64,000 bases of DNA from Siphonodentalium dalli (Eukaryota > Mollusca > Scaphopoda > Gadilida > Siphonodentaliidae): contig CP136065.1 of the NCBI GenBank assembly GCA_032622095.1, positions 242,957,530-243,021,529 of the forward strand. Direction: 5' to 3'. A program made the translations under genes and the position numbers. The notes beneath the pieces are model-generated. The model had not been told where the DNA came from, made no database searches, and saw only the letters and a list, made by a program, of their open reading frames with translations. Below are positions 61,001 to 64,000 of the stretch, piece by piece; the first letter of the stretch is position 1, and each line of letters starts with the position of its first letter.

Positions 61001-62953
61001 CGTTCATGCCCAGCAAAATGAGCACTTGGATGCTGGAATAGCGATATTCTGGTCCCATGTAGTGACCCCGTAGCTGTTGTTGAACTGGGATTATGGTCAA
61101 TATTGTGGCACCTGTGGTAAATAAACCACATCGGAGCTTCCGAGGACACACAAGTTGATCTTTCTCAAATTGGTCGCAAACACTATTGCCCACATCTGTA
61201 GATTATCTGTAGTAACCTCTCATATGAAATTGACAAGCCCAATTGATGCATTTTCTCAACGATACCTCGCTTTCGTGTCATCGCATGTAACAGGAGTCCA
61301 ATATAGATTGGTAGTGGCGGTTCTCGTTTTGTGGAGTGGAATGTTGCAGTTGATCCTTTACGGCGACGAATAGAGGTATTATAACAAATTATATGTGCCA
61401 GAGTTAGTACAGCCTGAGGTGCAGTACTATTGCTTGATTGACTTGCAATATTTGGACCATCTAAGACCATGGCCACCAGTGTAGATAGTGATTGTGGAAC
61501 TGACAATTCCTGACACATGCTTCCAAATTCACCACTGAATTGAGATTCACTTTTTCGATTGATGTCTCTACGGATGATGTTTGCAGCTTTGGCCAGAATA
61601 ATGGCTTCATCATCATTGTTTGTATTATAGGCCTTGTTCAGGGCAAGCGCAATGTCGTCTTGGAATGCAGGTAGACATCCGGTCCCCTCTTGTGTGCTTG
61701 CATGTCTGGAAACTGTGCTAGAATTCTATTTTTCAATTCTGTGCTGTGTATACGACCAGCGACACTTACTCCAAGCTGCTCCAAACGTGCAAGGTACATT
61801 TTGACAAGGTCAGCTAGTTTTAGCACTAGAGGCTGATCACTGCCGCAGTCTTCTCTGCCTTCAGTTATATAAGAGACCAACCCAGCATGCACAATACCAT
61901 GAATTTGTCTCTCTCCTTCATAATTGACATCTGGCATAACTGCTTTATCTGCCTTTTTGTACAAGGTGCTGAGGCAGTTGATATGGTAGAGTGCATCTTG
62001 CGCCACCATATCTCCTGAACTGAGTTTCCCTAGCAACAGCGTATCTTCTAGAATCCGAGCACAGTTTCTAACTCGTTGGTCCAAACCGAATGTCGATACT
62101 TTACGCATTCCTCCCTTGTCTACACCAGTACCACAGAAGAAACATATATGTACATCATCTGATCCCATGACCGATGAGTCACAACTGCGTCTTGTGGCTT
62201 TGTTGGTATTCAGATCATCATCATCATTGGATTGTCTCTTGCGTGCTCGTTGCAATTTAGTATTTTTGAAGCGATCGTTACAGTTTTTGTGCCATTTTGC
62301 TTGATGCTCTTTGAAGATATCTGTCAATGAACTGTCTGCTGCTAACTTCAATAACGTTTCTGGTACCAGTATTGAATCCGATGTGCAACTAAGTTGCTGG
62401 AAACCTTCTATACTTTTGTCAAAAGTCTCGTACCCAACACCGATATCTACATCTGATCGCTTGCTGTTCGCTGGACATTGAAGCTTTTCATTTGTCATTA
62501 GTTGACACACAACACACTTTTCCCAGTCAAACTGGTCCGACGAATCACTTGCCATACTCGTATTTCAAAGTCCTGAAAGATACAAAAGAAAAAGTTGATT
62601 AGCTCATGTTGAACAACTTTTTGGGTGTGTAACGAATGGCGGCCATCTTGAAAATGCCGGCCATCTTGGATTTTAAAGTGTCAATCGATTACCCGTGGTA
62701 GAGTTCCTCTTCCCACATAAAATACATCACAGCTCATGGCTGTAATACGAAACACACAAGTTGTACAGTAATTCATAAGAAAATTCTTATGTAGTGGCGG
62801 CCATCTTGAAATTGGCGGCCATATTGGATTTTTTTCAAGTGGCCCCATAGCTAATTTTTTTCACTAAGTCAAACTCTATCATTGGTGAAAATTTCATGCT
62901 TGTGGCCAAAAACCCACAATTCACCCCAAAATATTCACCAAACTGCCTTACTA
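58071..62953. mobile_element. TAG..CTA transposon D with coding region (Academ-like)
   Basis: 4883 bp with ends TAGTCAGGCAGTTTGGTG and TAGTAAGGCAGTTTGGTG (read inward), flanked by CAT on both sides (58068-58070 and 62954-62956). Terminal inverted repeats of about 310 bp (58071-58380 and 62633-62953) carry CAAGATGGCCGCC twice each. A partial third copy of the inner TIR segment lies at 58454-58492. The minus strand between the TIRs is one long decayed gene. As I recall, Academ transposons have 3-4-bp duplications and a Cys-rich transposase with an XPG-type nuclease; this element fits. Confidence 0.85.
58498..62555 (-). pseudogene. Decayed transposon protein (transposase; XPG-like part deleted)
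   Basis: One former intronless gene read through successive frames: 62555 to ~61670 (two Cys clusters, CVVCQLM and CFFCGTGVDKGG), ~61668-61190 (DDEAIILAKAANIIRRD, LGLSISYERLL), ~61193-61105, ~61110-60818 (NIDHNPSSTTA, ISLFQHPS), then 601 intact codons 60818-59013 (VPVIACDQPLFAVAKI, GGLHIEMAALKTLGDW, ASSGTADSFIKA, LDHHHYSRWIPVH, IPIDQAHEQNNK, ELRRWMVAGPEI). The Asp/Glu in CDQPL, LDHHHY and AHEQ are candidate catalytic residues. The C-terminus (to 58498) has PSPAEWGW and a Cys-rich end (CGCKLENGCRGRCKC). Defects: at least six frame changes, an in-frame TGA (58960-58958), and a deletion of about 200 residues at ~58808 where relatives carry E-A-D, D-T-D and G-C-D motifs, the pattern of an XPG-type nuclease. 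Family recall is from memory. Confidence 0.85.
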
Positions 62954-63287
62954 CATACAATAGTATAAGTTGAGACTTTCAGTACCGGTACCGGTACCAC
63001 ACACAGAACCGCCCCAATACCGATAAGTCTGGAACAGTCGGTACTGTGAGAAGCCTGATCGTAAGTATCACACCCTGCAGGTAGATAGATAGCTGCGTCC
63101 CGCCTAATTCGGAATTTAAAAGGGTTAATATATCCACGTAAGCCGTAGCTAGCAACTTGCCTGATGCAGAGGGGTGTTCACTGCAGATAGACAGATTTAT
63201 TGACAGATACGCCCACTCGAGGCCGATGTCAAAGCAATTACATAAATAAAATGTGATTATAATTATAGCAACATAAAATTATTAATT

Positions 63288-63572
63288 TCAAATGTTTGGT
63301 GATTTATACCGTTTATGTAGAAAGAGTTGGACCATGTTGCAGATGATATTGCATGTTTTGGGTTCATCATTTCTCAAGATGATTAAGAATTTATGTTGGT
63401 CAGCCATATTATTAAAGGTCTGAATATTGTCGCTTATTTTCGCAAATAAACGTTTTCTTAGATTTATATAAATGGGGCATTGCCCAATGAAGTGTTCTTC
63501 GGTTTCTACCTCCATTCCACAATGTTTGCAAATTCTCTCATCAGCGGGGACTTTAGGTTGTTTGTGTCTGGC
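63288..63572 (-). pseudogene. LINE-type retrotransposon C-terminal fragment
   Basis: Reads RICKHCGMEVETEEHFIGQC then a Leu/Lys-rich tail to a stop at 63288. The C-x2-C-x(~12)-H-x(3-4)-C knuckle preceded by basic residues is typical of the extreme C-terminus of non-LTR retrotransposon ORF2 proteins. The frame closes just upstream (TAA next to codon 63572), and no reverse transcriptase is present in the window, so this is a truncated remnant. Confidence 0.65.
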
Positions 63573-63593
63573 TTACTCAATTTCTAAACTTTG
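63543..63593. repeat. 51-bp direct repeat, copy 1
   Basis: The segment with GACTTTAGGTTGTTTGTGTC and CTTACTCAATTTCTAAAC recurs at 63767-63817, about 224 bp away. It overlaps the LINE remnant. Confidence 0.85.
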
Positions 63594-63766
63594 TTTTTAT
63601 GTGTAACCAATCAGGTAAGTGGGTGTCAGACCAGGTAACACGAGTTCCAGGGTAAGCAACACCAAACCTAGCACACCAGAATGACAGAAAACAAGTCAAA
63701 GTGAAGCACTGGCAGGTAGACCATAAATGGCCTATTTGTTAGTCAACATAGGTTTTAGTAAGACTT

Positions 63767-63817
63767 TAGCGGGGACTTTAGGTTGTTTGTGTCTGGCTTA
63801 CTCAATTTCTAAACTTT
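63767..63817. repeat. 51-bp direct repeat, copy 2
   Basis: Second copy. The remaining sequence to 64000 holds an 81-codon + frame with no family features. Confidence 0.85.
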
Positions 63818-64000
63818 GGCTGCTGATCCGAAGCTTTGTGAAAGACAATCTAACGGCGAAATTTTTTAACGAGGTTCAAATATGGTTCTGTCTGGTATTT
63901 TATTATCGCAACTTGTTTTTACCTGATGGTTTATCGTCGATGAATATATCTCGTCTGAAACAGCATACATGATCAATTTGTACGTTATCACATGTTTTGC

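Overview
This is a gene-poor, AT-rich window from a eukaryotic nuclear genome. It looks like a marine invertebrate, most probably a lophotrochozoan such as a mollusc. The reasons are an intron-rich astacin gene, abundant TTAA-flanked miniature transposons, degenerate minisatellites, Penelope-like and LINE fragments, and a transposon gene of a type I know from aquatic invertebrates. The organism call is inference; no search was run.

One host gene can be reconstructed. An astacin-family zinc metalloprotease lies on the minus strand between about 22.4 and 10.7 kb. Five exons are visible, with canonical splice sites and matching intron phases: the N-terminal part of the catalytic domain, CWSYIG, HExxHxxGxxHE plus the Met-turn, the end of the catalytic domain, and a Cys-rich tail. 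The catalytic exon carries a one-base frameshift in a T4 run. The locus is therefore a young pseudogene, a null allele or a sequence error. Upstream exons (signal and propeptide) were not found. Its introns hold several tandem arrays.

Almost everything else is repeat. (1) Around 4.3-10.5 kb there are three tandem ~2.1-kb units. Each holds a ~400-bp TTAA-flanked MITE carrying two near-perfect 69-nt hairpins. The hairpin occurs 13 times in the window, in two MITE families with unrelated ends. (2) Four large elements (33.6-36.0, 37.1-41.3, 49.6-54.0 and 58.1-63.0 kb) all begin 5'-TAG and end CTA-3', have long inverted arms, and are each flanked by a perfect 3-bp target duplication (CAA, TAC, ATA, CAT). 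The last holds a decayed multi-domain transposon gene on the minus strand. The other three are non-autonomous palindromes. I read them as one Academ-like system; the superfamily name is from memory. (3) Other TTAA-flanked elements lie at 19.4, 38.8 (nested), 43.8, 47.5 and 49.0 kb. (4) Minisatellites lie at 1.7, 14.4, 15.2, 23.8-24.9, 28.2-29.3, 45.0, 46.3, 51-52.8 and 55 kb. (5) There are fragments of a Penelope-like GIY-YIG endonuclease (56.3-56.9 kb), a LINE C-terminus (63.3-63.6 kb) and a possible LTR/primer-binding-site remnant (26.3-27.7 kb).

No tRNA, rRNA or CRISPR was seen. Many apparent short ORFs are accidental translations of hairpins and minisatellites.
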